From the NCBI GenBank assembly GCA_022839745.1, contig JALHJB010000016.1:1-56667 (forward strand): DNA of 56,667 nucleotides, read 5' to 3'. Made by a program: the position numbers and the translations under genes. This document shows positions 7,066-14,994 of this stretch, in pieces; positions within the stretch are counted from its first letter, which is position 1, and every line of letters begins with the position of its first letter. This DNA is from Actinomycetes bacterium. Its GTDB lineage: Bacteria > Actinomycetota > Coriobacteriia > Anaerosomatales > Anaerosomataceae. The notes under the pieces are model-generated. The model saw nothing but the letters and a program-made list of their open reading frames with translations. It had not been told where the DNA came from and did not search any database.

Positions 7066-7094
7066 ATGATACCGAACACGTGTTCGCAACGCAA
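7066..7094 (-). promoter_or_regulatory. Promoter of the LysM (YneA-like) gene
   Basis: TTGCGT (7089-7094) and TATCAT (7066-7071) are 17 bp apart on the minus strand, with LexA box 2 lying wholly in the spacer. Confidence 0.55.
7073..7086. promoter_or_regulatory. LexA box 2
   Basis: CGAACACGTGTTCG is a perfect palindromic SOS box, identical to the one in the recA promoter at 21142-21155. It sits between the -35 and -10 elements of the LysM gene promoter. Confidence 0.88.
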
Positions 7095-7103
7095 GCGGTG
7101 ATA

Positions 7104-7117
7104 CGAACGTGTGTTTG
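7104..7117. promoter_or_regulatory. LexA box 3
   Basis: CGAACGTGTGTTTG matches the SOS consensus with one change in the right arm. It overlaps the lexA -35 element, giving autorepression that is probably weaker than at the other two boxes. Confidence 0.75.
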
Positions 7118-7143
7118 CACTGAGGTGAGCTCTGTCGTACACT
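7115..7143 (+). promoter_or_regulatory. Promoter of lexA
   Basis: TTGCAC (7115-7120) and TACACT (7138-7143) are separated by 17 bp on the plus strand. Transcription would start near 7150, which supports the lexA start codon at 7185 rather than the ATG at 7152. Confidence 0.65.
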
Positions 7144-7184
7144 GGCGTGGAATGAAGCGCCATGCCCGGCTGAAGGGACGCCTG

Positions 7185-7817
7185 ATGGTCTACAAGCGTG
7201 AGCTCACATCACGGCAGCGGCAGATACTCGACTTCATCAGGGCTGAGATCCACCGGCGTGGCTTCCCGCCGTCTGTGCGTGAGATCGGCGAGGCCGTCGG
7301 CCTCTCCTCGTCCTCCACGGTGCACTCGCACCTTGCCGCGCTTGAGGCAAAAGGGCTGATCCGTCGTGACCCCTCCAAGCCTCGCGCACTCGAAGTCCTC
7401 GACTATCGCGACACCGAACGCGCTGTCGACTATGAGAACGTGCAAGCAGTGCCGCTGGTCGGGCAGGTGGCCGCGGGCGTCCCGATCCTGGCTGCCGAGA
7501 ACATCGAGGCCACGCTCCCTCTCCCTGCGTCATTCGCCGGCGAGCAGACGTTCGTCTTGCGCGTGAAGGGCGAGAGCATGATCGAAGCCGGGATCCTCGA
7601 CGGCGACTATGTGGTCGTGAAGCAGCAGCCTACCGCGACCAACGGTGAGATCGTCGTGGCCATGCTCAACGAGGAGGCCACTGTGAAGCGCTTCTACCGG
7701 GAGTCTGGCCGTGTGCGCTTGCAGCCGGAGAACCGGACCATGGAGCCGATCTTCGCCGACGAGCATGCCGACTTCGCGATCCTCGGCAAGGTCGTCGCCC
7801 TGTTCAGGCGCCTGTAG
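7185..7817 (+). CDS. lexA: LexA SOS repressor
   Basis: A 210-residue LexA. The N-terminal winged-helix domain (about 5-68) has LTSRQRQILDFI and the recognition segment PPSVREIGEAVGL. The C-terminal peptidase domain has the Ala97-Gly98 cleavage site (VAAGVP), catalytic Ser131 (GESMIEAG) and Lys168 (ATVKRF). RecA encoded at 20000-21085 would trigger self-cleavage. I chose the ATG at 7185 because AGGGA lies 8 nt upstream and the predicted transcription start is near 7150; the ATG at 7152 has no ribosome site. It is the only plus-strand gene recognised in the window, divergent from its likely target, the LysM gene. Confidence 0.97.
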   Translation: MVYKRELTSRQRQILDFIRAEIHRRGFPPSVREIGEAVGLSSSSTVHSHLAALEAKGLIRRDPSKPRALEVLDYRDTERAVDYENVQAVPLVGQVAAGVPILAAENIEATLPLPASFAGEQTFVLRVKGESMIEAGILDGDYVVVKQQPTATNGEIVVAMLNEEATVKRFYRESGRVRLQPENRTMEPIFADEHADFAILGKVVALFRRL

Positions 7818-7862
7818 CGGCCAGCGGCCAGCGGTCAGCGCCGGCTCAGCACAGCAGGGGCG

Positions 7863-9182
7863 TTACGAGCGCTCCCAGTCTTCAGGCTCGGCGATCACGT
7901 GCGGCAGGAACTCGGCAAGCCGGCCCCGCACGGCCTCAGAGGCCACCACAGTGAGCCGCGTGCCCCCCGGCAGATGCTCCTCAGTGAGGATGTGCGCCTG
8001 CTCGTGCGCAAGCTGCACCAGCTCTCCCCTGTCGTACGGCACCGTGACCGTGAGCGGCACGTCGCTTTGCGCGGCGATCGTGGCGATGCGCTCCAGGAGC
8101 CCGTCCAGGCCCTCACGGACGGCCGCCGCGACAACGACGGCTCCCGGCTGCTGTGCGAGCCGCTCGCGCTCGAGCCCTGGCAGCAGGTCGGCCTTGTTGT
8201 AGACCACGAGCTGGGGCCTGTCGGCGGCGCCGATCTCATCGAGCACGACCTTCACCGCGCCCATCTGGGCGTCGCGGTTCGGGTGCGAGCCGTCCACGAC
8301 GTGCAGCAGCAGATCGGCCTCGCGTACCTCATCCAGCGTGGACTTGAACGCCTCGACGAGCCCGTGAGGCAGCTTGTTGATGAAACCGACCGTATCGGTC
8401 AGCGTCACAGCGCGACCGTCAGGCAGGTCGAGCCGCCGGGTCGTGGCGTCGAGCGTGGCGAAGAGCTGGTCCTGGGCGAGCACGCCTGCATCGGTGAGAG
8501 CGTTGAGCAGCGTGGACTTCCCGGCGTTGGTGTATCCCACAAGCGCGATACGGAAGACGCCGGAGCGACCCCTGGCCGCGCGCTGCGTCTCGCGTGCCTG
8601 AGCGACTTGCTTGAGGTCGCGCTTCAACTCCGAGATGCGCTTGCGGGTCAACCGGCGGTCGGTCTCAAGCTGCGATTCACCGGCGCCGAATCGGGCGCCG
8701 CGACCGCCGCCGAGCCGCTCGGCCTCAAGGTGACCCCACATGCCGCGCAGCCTGGGGAGCACGTACTCGAGGCGCGCAAGCTCGACCTGGAGTTTACCCT
8801 CATGGCTCACTGCATGCTGGGCGAAGATGTCGAGGATCAGCTGCGTGCGGTCGATGACCCGCACGTTGGGCAGCAGTCCCTCAAGGTTGGCCTGCTGGCT
8901 GGGCGTCAGGTCGTCGTCGAAGATGACCATCGTGGCACGCTCGGTGGTAGCGAGCGCCTCGACCTCTTCAGCCTTGCCCGCGCCGATGAACGTACGCGGA
9001 TTGGGTCGCTCAAGGCGCTGTGTGACCGTGCCGACGACCGTCGCGCCAGCGGTATCCACGAGGCGCTGCAGTTCGGCAAGGTCGTCTTCGAGCGTCCAGC
9101 CGTCCGAGCGGGGCCGGTCGATCCCCACGAGCACAGCCCGTTCTTCGGTATCGGTGATGACCTCGTATGCGGTATGCACCAT
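7863..9182 (-). CDS. hflX: GTPase HflX
   Basis: A 439-residue ribosome-associated GTPase that splits or rescues 70S ribosomes under stress. The N-terminal HflX domain contains NPRTFIGAGKAEEV and the Gly-rich linker ERLGGGRGARFGAGESQLETDRR typical of the family. The G domain has G1 GYTNAGKST, G3 DTVGF and G4 NKAD, with G2 residues around LFATLD. It runs convergently towards lexA with only 45 nt between the stop codons. The ATG at 9182 has AAGGAG about 12 nt upstream, slightly long, and no better start is seen. It is immediately downstream of dapL with an 18-nt gap. Confidence 0.95.
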   Translation of the reverse strand: MVHTAYEVITDTEERAVLVGIDRPRSDGWTLEDDLAELQRLVDTAGATVVGTVTQRLERPNPRTFIGAGKAEEVEALATTERATMVIFDDDLTPSQQANLEGLLPNVRVIDRTQLILDIFAQHAVSHEGKLQVELARLEYVLPRLRGMWGHLEAERLGGGRGARFGAGESQLETDRRLTRKRISELKRDLKQVAQARETQRAARGRSGVFRIALVGYTNAGKSTLLNALTDAGVLAQDQLFATLDATTRRLDLPDGRAVTLTDTVGFINKLPHGLVEAFKSTLDEVREADLLLHVVDGSHPNRDAQMGAVKVVLDEIGAADRPQLVVYNKADLLPGLERERLAQQPGAVVVAAAVREGLDGLLERIATIAAQSDVPLTVTVPYDRGELVQLAHEQAHILTEEHLPGGTRLTVVASEAVRGRLAEFLPHVIAEPEDWERS

Positions 9183-9200
9183 GCGTGCGGTGGTCTCCTT

Positions 9201-10358
9201 CTAGAGTGCGTCGGCCATGCGCTGGAGTGCCTCGGCGAGGCGGTCGTCTGGCGTGGCGAGCGAGATGCGGACGTATCCTTCGCCATCCGGCCCGTACGCG
9301 CTGCCGGCGGGCATGATGACACCCGCCTTGTCGAGGACCAATCCGGCGTACTCCGCGGAGGTATACCCCTCAGGGATGCGGGCCCAGACGTAGATGGTGC
9401 CAGCCGAACGACGCGCGGACAGGCCGATCGACGGCAGCGTCTCGAGCACCATGTCGCGGCGGCGCTGGTAGATCTCGCGCATCTCGGCGACGTCGTCCTG
9501 CGGGCCGAGCATGGCTTCCATCGCGGCCTGCTGGATGGCGGTGAACTGTCCGGAGTCGACGTTGCTCTTCACGATGCCGAGCGTCTTGATCGCGTCAGCG
9601 TTACCGCAAGCGAAGGCGATACGCCAGCCTGTCATATTGTATGCCTTCGAACAGCTGAAGAACTCGATGGCCACATCACGGGCACCCGGGCGCTCCATGA
9701 TGCTCGGCGGCATGTATCCATCGAATCCGATCTCCGAGTACGCGTTGTCGTGCACCAGCAGCAGGTCGTGCTCCTTGGCGAATGCGACAGCGCGGTCGAA
9801 GTACTCCACCGGGGCCGCAACGGCCGCGGGGTTGTTGGGATAGCTGATGAACATCATCTTGGCGCGGGCGAGCACCTCGGCGGGCGTGGACTCGAAGTCG
9901 GCCAGCCAGTCGTTCTCCTCGTTCATCGGCATGTAGTGCGTCTTGCCGCCGATGAGCACGCCGCCCGTGCTGTACACCGGGTAGCCCACGCCCGGCACGA
10001 GCGTGTAGTCGTCCACGTCGATGAACGCCGGGAAGAGGTGTGCGATGCCTTCCTTGGAACCGATGAGTCCGAGCACCTCGGTGTCGGGGTCGAGCTTCAC
10101 CCCGAAACGCCGGTCCATCCATTCGGCACAGGCGGCACGGTACGGCCGAGAGCCCGCGTAGGCCGGGTACTGGTGGTTGGCCGGATCGGTGATAGCCGTG
10201 GCCATCGCATCGATGATCCGCTGCGGGGTCGGCATGTCAGGATCGCCGATGCCCAGTGAGATGACGTCGACGCCTTCGGCTTCTTTGAGGGCCTTCTTGC
10301 GGTCGATCTCGGCGAACAGATACGGCGGCAGATTGGCCATGCGTTGTGCGGTCCTCAA
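9201..10358 (-). CDS. dapL: LL-diaminopimelate aminotransferase (DapL)
   Basis: A 385-residue PLP enzyme that converts tetrahydrodipicolinate directly to LL-diaminopimelate with glutamate, replacing dapC/D/E. Family features are NLPPYLFAEID near the N-terminus, SLGIGDPDMPTP, GSKEGIAHL, PNNPAA, the substrate-orienting HDNAYSEI and the PLP lysine in SCSKAYNMTGWR. With dapF next door and dapA, dapB and lysC in the window, the DapL route to lysine and cell-wall diaminopimelate is nearly complete. The TTG start at 10358 is chosen because GAGGGG lies about 10 nt upstream and the nine residues before LPPYLF match the family; the ATG at 10340 is an alternative. Confidence 0.9.
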   Translation of the reverse strand: MRTAQRMANLPPYLFAEIDRKKALKEAEGVDVISLGIGDPDMPTPQRIIDAMATAITDPANHQYPAYAGSRPYRAACAEWMDRRFGVKLDPDTEVLGLIGSKEGIAHLFPAFIDVDDYTLVPGVGYPVYSTGGVLIGGKTHYMPMNEENDWLADFESTPAEVLARAKMMFISYPNNPAAVAAPVEYFDRAVAFAKEHDLLLVHDNAYSEIGFDGYMPPSIMERPGARDVAIEFFSCSKAYNMTGWRIAFACGNADAIKTLGIVKSNVDSGQFTAIQQAAMEAMLGPQDDVAEMREIYQRRRDMVLETLPSIGLSARRSAGTIYVWARIPEGYTSAEYAGLVLDKAGVIMPAGSAYGPDGEGYVRISLATPDDRLAEALQRMADAL

Positions 10359-10398
10359 CGTGCGTCATCCCCTCATCGGTGTGTCCGGATACCGCGTC

Positions 10399-10404
10399 AT
10401 CGTA
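10399..10404 (-). promoter_or_regulatory. Extended -10 element upstream of dapL
   Basis: TGC followed by TACGAT on the minus strand lies about 40 nt before the dapL start, in the spacer after dapF. No good -35 is present, so this would rely on the extended -10. It could give dapL-hflX a promoter independent of dapF. Confidence 0.35.
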
Positions 10405-10435
10405 GCAGAGCGCTGACGTGATACGGACGTGTGCG

Positions 10436-11299
10436 TCAGACTTCGTCGGACAGCTCGATCGTTCCGGTGAACGAGACCGCCGCAGAGCCTGTCATGTAGA
10501 CGTGGCCGTTCTCGTGCCAACGGACGAACAGGTCGCCGCCCGGGAGTTCGATGGTGGCCTCCCGGCCAACGCGGCACGACAAGGTGCCCGCTACCAGTAC
10601 CGCGCATGCGCCGGTTCCGCAGGCAAGGGTCTCGCCAACGCCACGCTCCCACACGCGCATGCGGATCGTGGTGTTGTCGATGTGCTGCGCGAACTCGACG
10701 TTCGTGCCCTCGGGGAAGCGCTCGTGGGTCGCGATGAACGGCCCCACGGTCTCCACAGGAGCGGTCTGCACATCGTCCACCCATGTGATGACATGGGGGT
10801 TGCCCATGTTGACCGCGGTGAGGCCGAAAGTGCCGAAGGGTGTCTCCAGCGGGCAGTCGTAGATCTGCTCGCCATCGAAGAGCGCCGGGATGTCAGCGGG
10901 GGCGAGCGCGGGAGTGCCCATGTCCACGGTGGCCGACTCGAGCTTACCGGCCTCGTCGCGAACGAACGTCACGGGCTTGAGCCCGCCGAGGGTCTCGATC
11001 ACCAACGATGCAGCATCAGCCGACACCATGCCGTTGTCCACGACGTACTTCGCGAAGCAGCGGGCCCCGTTTCCACACATCTCGGCGAGCGAGCCGTCCG
11101 CGTTGAAGTAGTGCATGTAGAAGTCGGCGTCCGCTGTGGTGGCCGGCCGCACAAGGATGAGTCCGTCGCCGCCGATTCCGAAGTGCCTGTCGCAGAACCA
11201 CGCGACGGCTTCTGGCGACATCTCCAGCACCTCATCACGGTCATCGATCATGATGAAGTCGTTGCCGAGGCCGTTCATCTTCGTGAACGTGAGCTGCAC
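10436..11299 (-). CDS. dapF: Diaminopimelate epimerase (DapF)
   Basis: A 287-residue cofactor-independent racemase that turns LL- into meso-diaminopimelate. The N-terminal KMNGLGNDFI is diagnostic. The two active-site cysteines are in MCGNGARC (about residue 74) and ACGTGACA (about 230), and NPHV is present. The GTG at 11299 has GGAGG 6 nt upstream. It follows miaA by 10 nt and precedes dapL, the enzyme that makes its substrate, so the two consecutive pathway steps are adjacent. Confidence 0.96.
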   Translation of the reverse strand: MQLTFTKMNGLGNDFIMIDDRDEVLEMSPEAVAWFCDRHFGIGGDGLILVRPATTADADFYMHYFNADGSLAEMCGNGARCFAKYVVDNGMVSADAASLVIETLGGLKPVTFVRDEAGKLESATVDMGTPALAPADIPALFDGEQIYDCPLETPFGTFGLTAVNMGNPHVITWVDDVQTAPVETVGPFIATHERFPEGTNVEFAQHIDNTTIRMRVWERGVGETLACGTGACAVLVAGTLSCRVGREATIELPGGDLFVRWHENGHVYMTGSAAVSFTGTIELSDEV

Positions 11300-11309
11300 G
11301 CGAACCTCC

Positions 11310-12251
11310 CTAGCCGTCGTGTCCGGACGATTCTACCAGGTCGAGCACGGCCTCGGCCGTCTGTGCAGCCGACAGCTCGGTGACGTCGATCCAGGTGATG
11401 CGGGCATCGGAACGGAACCACGTGAGCTGCCGCTTCGCGTAGCGCCGGGTCGCACGCTTGATGTCCTCGATCGCGTCCGACAGGTCGGCCTTGCCGGCGA
11501 TCACGGGCACGAGCTCCTTGTAGCCGATCGCCTGCGTGGCGGTGAGCGCGGAGGCCAGTCCCCGGTCGAGCAGTGCGCGCACCTCCTCGACCAGTCCGGT
11601 GGCGATCATGGCGTCGACGCGCGCGTCCACCCGGCGATACAGCTCGGCTCGGTCCACCGTGAGCCCAACGAGCAGCGTGCGCGGATAGTGGAAGCCGCGC
11701 ACGCGGAAGTTGGCCGCCTGCGTAGCGTACGACGTCCCTTCGGCGAGCATCTCGAGCGCGCGCACCACGCGCCGCGCGTTATTGGGATGCAGCAGCGCCG
11801 CCGAGGCCGGGTCGAGGCGCCGCAGTTCAGCGTAGAGCGCCTCGGCCCCCTCCAGTGCCAGGCGTGCCTCCAAGCGCTCCCGCTCCGGGCTCAGGACGTC
11901 CCCGGTGGGGAACTCCATATCGTCGAGCGCGGCCCGCACGTACAGGCCCGTTCCGCCGGTAAGCACCGCGGGTGTCCGGCTCGCGATGAGCGCGTCGATC
12001 GCGGTGCGCGCGTCACGCTGATACAGCGCGGCGGAGTACGGCGTACCGGGATCGACGAGATCGACGCAGTGATACGGCACCGGGCGTTCGGCGGGCGGCG
12101 TCTTCGCGGTGCCGATGTCCATGCCCCGGTAGACCTGCATGGAGTCTGCGCTGACGATCTCTCCGCCGAGCGCCACCGCCACGCGGTCGCTTGCAGCGCT
12201 CTTCCCTACGGCGGTGGGCCCGAGTATGCCGATGATGTCGTAGGCCCGCAC
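11310..12251 (-). CDS. miaA: tRNA dimethylallyltransferase (MiaA)
   Basis: A 313-residue enzyme that transfers dimethylallyl from DMAPP to N6 of A37 in tRNAs reading UNN codons. Visible motifs are the P-loop GPTAVGKSA (about 11-19), SADSMQVYRGMDIGTAK, GGTGLYV and HPNNARRVVRALE, and the C-terminal TWFRSD. I chose the GTG at 12251 because it begins one nucleotide after the stop of the MEMO-AMMECR1 gene (TAG-C-GTG) and the P-loop falls at the usual distance; more upstream codons would read through the neighbour. The product is the substrate of MiaB, encoded two genes upstream. Family length is normal. Confidence 0.93.
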   Translation of the reverse strand: MRAYDIIGILGPTAVGKSAASDRVAVALGGEIVSADSMQVYRGMDIGTAKTPPAERPVPYHCVDLVDPGTPYSAALYQRDARTAIDALIASRTPAVLTGGTGLYVRAALDDMEFPTGDVLSPERERLEARLALEGAEALYAELRRLDPASAALLHPNNARRVVRALEMLAEGTSYATQAANFRVRGFHYPRTLLVGLTVDRAELYRRVDARVDAMIATGLVEEVRALLDRGLASALTATQAIGYKELVPVIAGKADLSDAIEDIKRATRRYAKRQLTWFRSDARITWIDVTELSAAQTAEAVLDLVESSGHDG

Positions 12252-12252
12252 G

Positions 12253-13611
12253 CTAGTGGTACCGATCGACCGCGAAGCGTTCGAGACGGACCCGTTCGCC
12301 CGGTCGGATCCCCGCCTTCTGGCGGGCGATAGCGACCTGTTGCTCGACGGTGTGCACGCCCTCGAGGTCCGGGAGCAGCAGTCCACGCCGCCAATCGGCC
12401 GAGACGATCACACCCCATACGCGAGGATCGAGGTCCTCGAGCGTCGCGGGCTCCGGCTCGTGCAGCACGTCGACCGAGATATCGAGACCCTCGAGCTCGT
12501 CGGCGGTCATGGCGGGGAACCGTGGGTCGGCGGTAGCCGCCTGGATCGCGTTATGCACGATCTCTTCGGCGAGCGTGGGTGCCGTGGGGGCGATGGTGCC
12601 GATGCAGCCTCGAAGCGCACCCTGCCGATGCAGGCTCACAAAGGCGCCGTGGCGCTCCGCGAGCAGACCTTCGGGTGCGGGAGGAGTGATGATGCGGCGC
12701 TCACGAAGGTACGCGGCGATCGCGCGACGCGCGAGCGCGACAGGCGCTGAGTCTCCGGCGGGCTGCGGCGCATCAGCGCTGTCGAGCATCGCCAGCAGCT
12801 CCGGTGAGGCGGCGACCCCGGTGGCATACCCAACGCCCCAGGGCCCTTCGTGCGACAGCACGCGCGTGTGCGCGTCGGTGCCGCCGAGGAACCCGCCGAG
12901 GGTCACGAACGAGCGCAGTCCGCACTCCCCCGCCTCCTCCACGAGCGTGGGGTCGAGGTGTTCGAGCGCAGGGTAGTCGCCGCGGTCGAGGGCTTCAACG
13001 AGCGCGTCATCGAACACCGCACCACGCGGCGTGTAGCCGGCCGGCGCATCGCGCGTGAGGCGGTGACTGCAGTCGCCGCTTGCGACGAACGCCACCCTCC
13101 TGCCGAGCGTTGCCGCTGCCGAAGCGATCGCCTCGCCGAAACGGCGGTGCGCCGACAGCGGGAGGAACGACAACGACACCTCCACGAGCGGAAACTCGCC
13201 CTTCCGGTCGAGGAAGCTCAACGGTACGAGCGCCCCATGGTCGAGCACTCCTGGTTCGAGCGCAGGGTGATCGAAGCGTGTGATCACCGCGAGATCGGCG
13301 TGGAACGCCGCATCGATGATCGCCTGAGCGAGCTCCGGATCACCGGCGGGAGCGATGCGGGCCTCGCGCGCTCCGAACTGTCCGAGGTCTCCGGTGTACC
13401 GATCCGAGGTGTCGACCACGAACGCGTCGCGCACGACCGGCGCATGTGGCGACATGAGCACGATGGTGTCGGGCGCAAACGCGTGCAGCAGACGCGCCGC
13501 CTTCCGCATCGACTCGATGGATGCCGACGTGACGCGCGCCCGTTCACCCCCCACCTCAGGGACCATGATGGGCGGGTGCGGTGCGATGATGCCGAGCGTG
13601 TTTCCGATCAT
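12253..13611 (-). CDS. Fusion of MEMO/LigB-type dioxygenase-like domain and AMMECR1 domain (AmmeMemoRadiSam system A/B-type protein)
   Basis: A 452-residue two-domain protein. Residues about 1-265 form a class III extradiol dioxygenase (LigB)/MEMO-like domain with putative metal or active-site positions H12 (APHPP), H56 (SPHAP), DHGALVPLSF and SGDCSH (178-183). Residues about 285-452 form an AMMECR1 domain with the invariant hexapeptide LRGCIG (333-338). These domains, together with a dedicated radical SAM enzyme, define the AmmeMemoRadiSam set, whose chemistry is not firmly established. No dedicated radical SAM partner is adjacent, but the gene lies between miaB (a radical SAM methylthiotransferase) and miaA, one nucleotide from the latter. 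The ATG at 13611 follows a perfect GGAGGTGA 5 nt upstream. A tRNA-related role is inference from context. Confidence 0.82.
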   Translation of the reverse strand: MIGNTLGIIAPHPPIMVPEVGGERARVTSASIESMRKAARLLHAFAPDTIVLMSPHAPVVRDAFVVDTSDRYTGDLGQFGAREARIAPAGDPELAQAIIDAAFHADLAVITRFDHPALEPGVLDHGALVPLSFLDRKGEFPLVEVSLSFLPLSAHRRFGEAIASAAATLGRRVAFVASGDCSHRLTRDAPAGYTPRGAVFDDALVEALDRGDYPALEHLDPTLVEEAGECGLRSFVTLGGFLGGTDAHTRVLSHEGPWGVGYATGVAASPELLAMLDSADAPQPAGDSAPVALARRAIAAYLRERRIITPPAPEGLLAERHGAFVSLHRQGALRGCIGTIAPTAPTLAEEIVHNAIQAATADPRFPAMTADELEGLDISVDVLHEPEPATLEDLDPRVWGVIVSADWRRGLLLPDLEGVHTVEQQVAIARQKAGIRPGERVRLERFAVDRYH

Positions 13612-13659
13612 GAGCGTCACCTCCGGGCCACCTGGAGCATTCCCGCAGCGGGGCGCACG

Positions 13660-14994
13660 CTAAACCGCTCCGGAGGCGAACTCCCCGGTGAGGAACCACG
13701 GGTGTGCACCGGTGATGCGGATCGGCTGGATCGAACCCGCGTACAGCGAGGCGGACCGGTCCACCGGAACCGGTACGTGCACCAGGCGGTTGTGCGGCGT
13801 ACGAGCGGACAACACGCGCGGGTCGCGCCGCGAGGCGCCCTCGATGAGGCACTGGTCGACGCGCCCGACGGCGCGCCGATTGGAGGCGAAGGAAAGATCG
13901 CGGACGAGTTCGGCGAGCCGGTCGAACCGCATCTGTGAGACCTCGCGCGGCACGGTCTCGGTCAGCGACGCGGCGGGCGTGCCTTCCCGCGGCGAGTAGA
14001 TGAACGTGAACGCGTGATCGAAGCCGACGCGATTCACAAGGCCCATCGTCTGCTCGAAGTCCTCGTCGGTCTCGCCGGGGAACCCGACGATGATGTCGGT
14101 GGAGAGCGCGATGCCGGGGACGGCGCCACGCAACCGATCGATGCGCTCGAAGTAGTTCTCGCGCGTGTAGCGGCGGTTCATCGCCGCAAGAATCGCGTTG
14201 GAGCCGTGCTGTACGGGCAGATGCAGGTACGGCATCAGCGAGGGCACGGAGGCAAGCGCGTCGATCGTGTCGTCGGAGAGGTCCTTCGGGTGGCTGGTGG
14301 CGAAGCGTATCCGCGGGATGCCGGTGTGCGCCACGGCGCGCAGCAACTCGGCGAAGCGCGGTTGCCCGTAGCGGTCGCGGCCGTACGAGTTCACGTTCTG
14401 CCCGAGGAGGGTCACCTCGAGCACTCCTTCGGCGACAAGACCGCTCACTTCGGCGACGATGTCCTCGAATACCCGGCTGCGCTCGGGGCCCCGTACGGCG
14501 GGGACGATGCAGTAGGCGCAGTGGTTGTCGCAGCCCACCGTGATGGGAACCCAGGCGTGCCAGGGATGCTCCCGGACAGTGGGAAGATCGCTCGCGAAGG
14601 CCTCCGTGCCGTCCAGGACGCGTGCCGTGGGCCTGCCCGCCGCGGCCGCCTCGATCAGTGACGGCAGGTCCGCGATGTTGTGCGTGCCGAAGACGACATC
14701 GACGTGAGGCAGGCGCCGAAGCATCTCCTCGCCATCACGCTGGCCCACACACCCGCCCACGGCGATGATCACGTCAGGACGACCCCCGGTCTTGATCGCC
14801 TTGAGCGACGCCACCTGCCCGTACATGCGGTCATCCGCGGTCTCGCGAACCGCGCACGTGTTGAAGACGATCACATCGGCCTCGTCATCGGAGCGCGCCG
14901 CGGTGTATCCGTGCGATTCGAGCAACCCCGCCATCCGCTCGGAGTCGTGCTTGTTCATCTGGCAGCCGAACGTATGGATGATGTAACGGTTCAT
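13660..14994 (-). CDS. miaB: tRNA-2-methylthio-N6-dimethylallyladenosine synthase (MiaB)
   Basis: A 444-residue radical SAM methylthiotransferase acting on i6A37 made by MiaA. The N-terminal UPF0004 domain has the three auxiliary-cluster cysteines in TFGCQMN, FNTCAVRE and VGGCVGQ. The radical SAM motif is CDNHCAYC (about 153-160), preceded by WVPITVG. The C-terminal TRAM domain (about 370-435) includes the GTP.S-type basic stretch and ends in a short tail. The start ATG overlaps the stop of the PHP gene as ATGA, so the two are translationally coupled. It follows spoVS and rny in the same order as in Bacillota. Confidence 0.96.
   Translation of the reverse strand: MNRYIIHTFGCQMNKHDSERMAGLLESHGYTAARSDDEADVIVFNTCAVRETADDRMYGQVASLKAIKTGGRPDVIIAVGGCVGQRDGEEMLRRLPHVDVVFGTHNIADLPSLIEAAAAGRPTARVLDGTEAFASDLPTVREHPWHAWVPITVGCDNHCAYCIVPAVRGPERSRVFEDIVAEVSGLVAEGVLEVTLLGQNVNSYGRDRYGQPRFAELLRAVAHTGIPRIRFATSHPKDLSDDTIDALASVPSLMPYLHLPVQHGSNAILAAMNRRYTRENYFERIDRLRGAVPGIALSTDIIVGFPGETDEDFEQTMGLVNRVGFDHAFTFIYSPREGTPAASLTETVPREVSQMRFDRLAELVRDLSFASNRRAVGRVDQCLIEGASRRDPRVLSARTPHNRLVHVPVPVDRSASLYAGSIQPIRITGAHPWFLTGEFASGAV

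Noticed and set aside
7818..7842. Tandem CCAGCGG-like heptamers between lexA and hflX
   Set aside because: Only about three imperfect copies; too short to be a repeat array and no convincing terminator fold.
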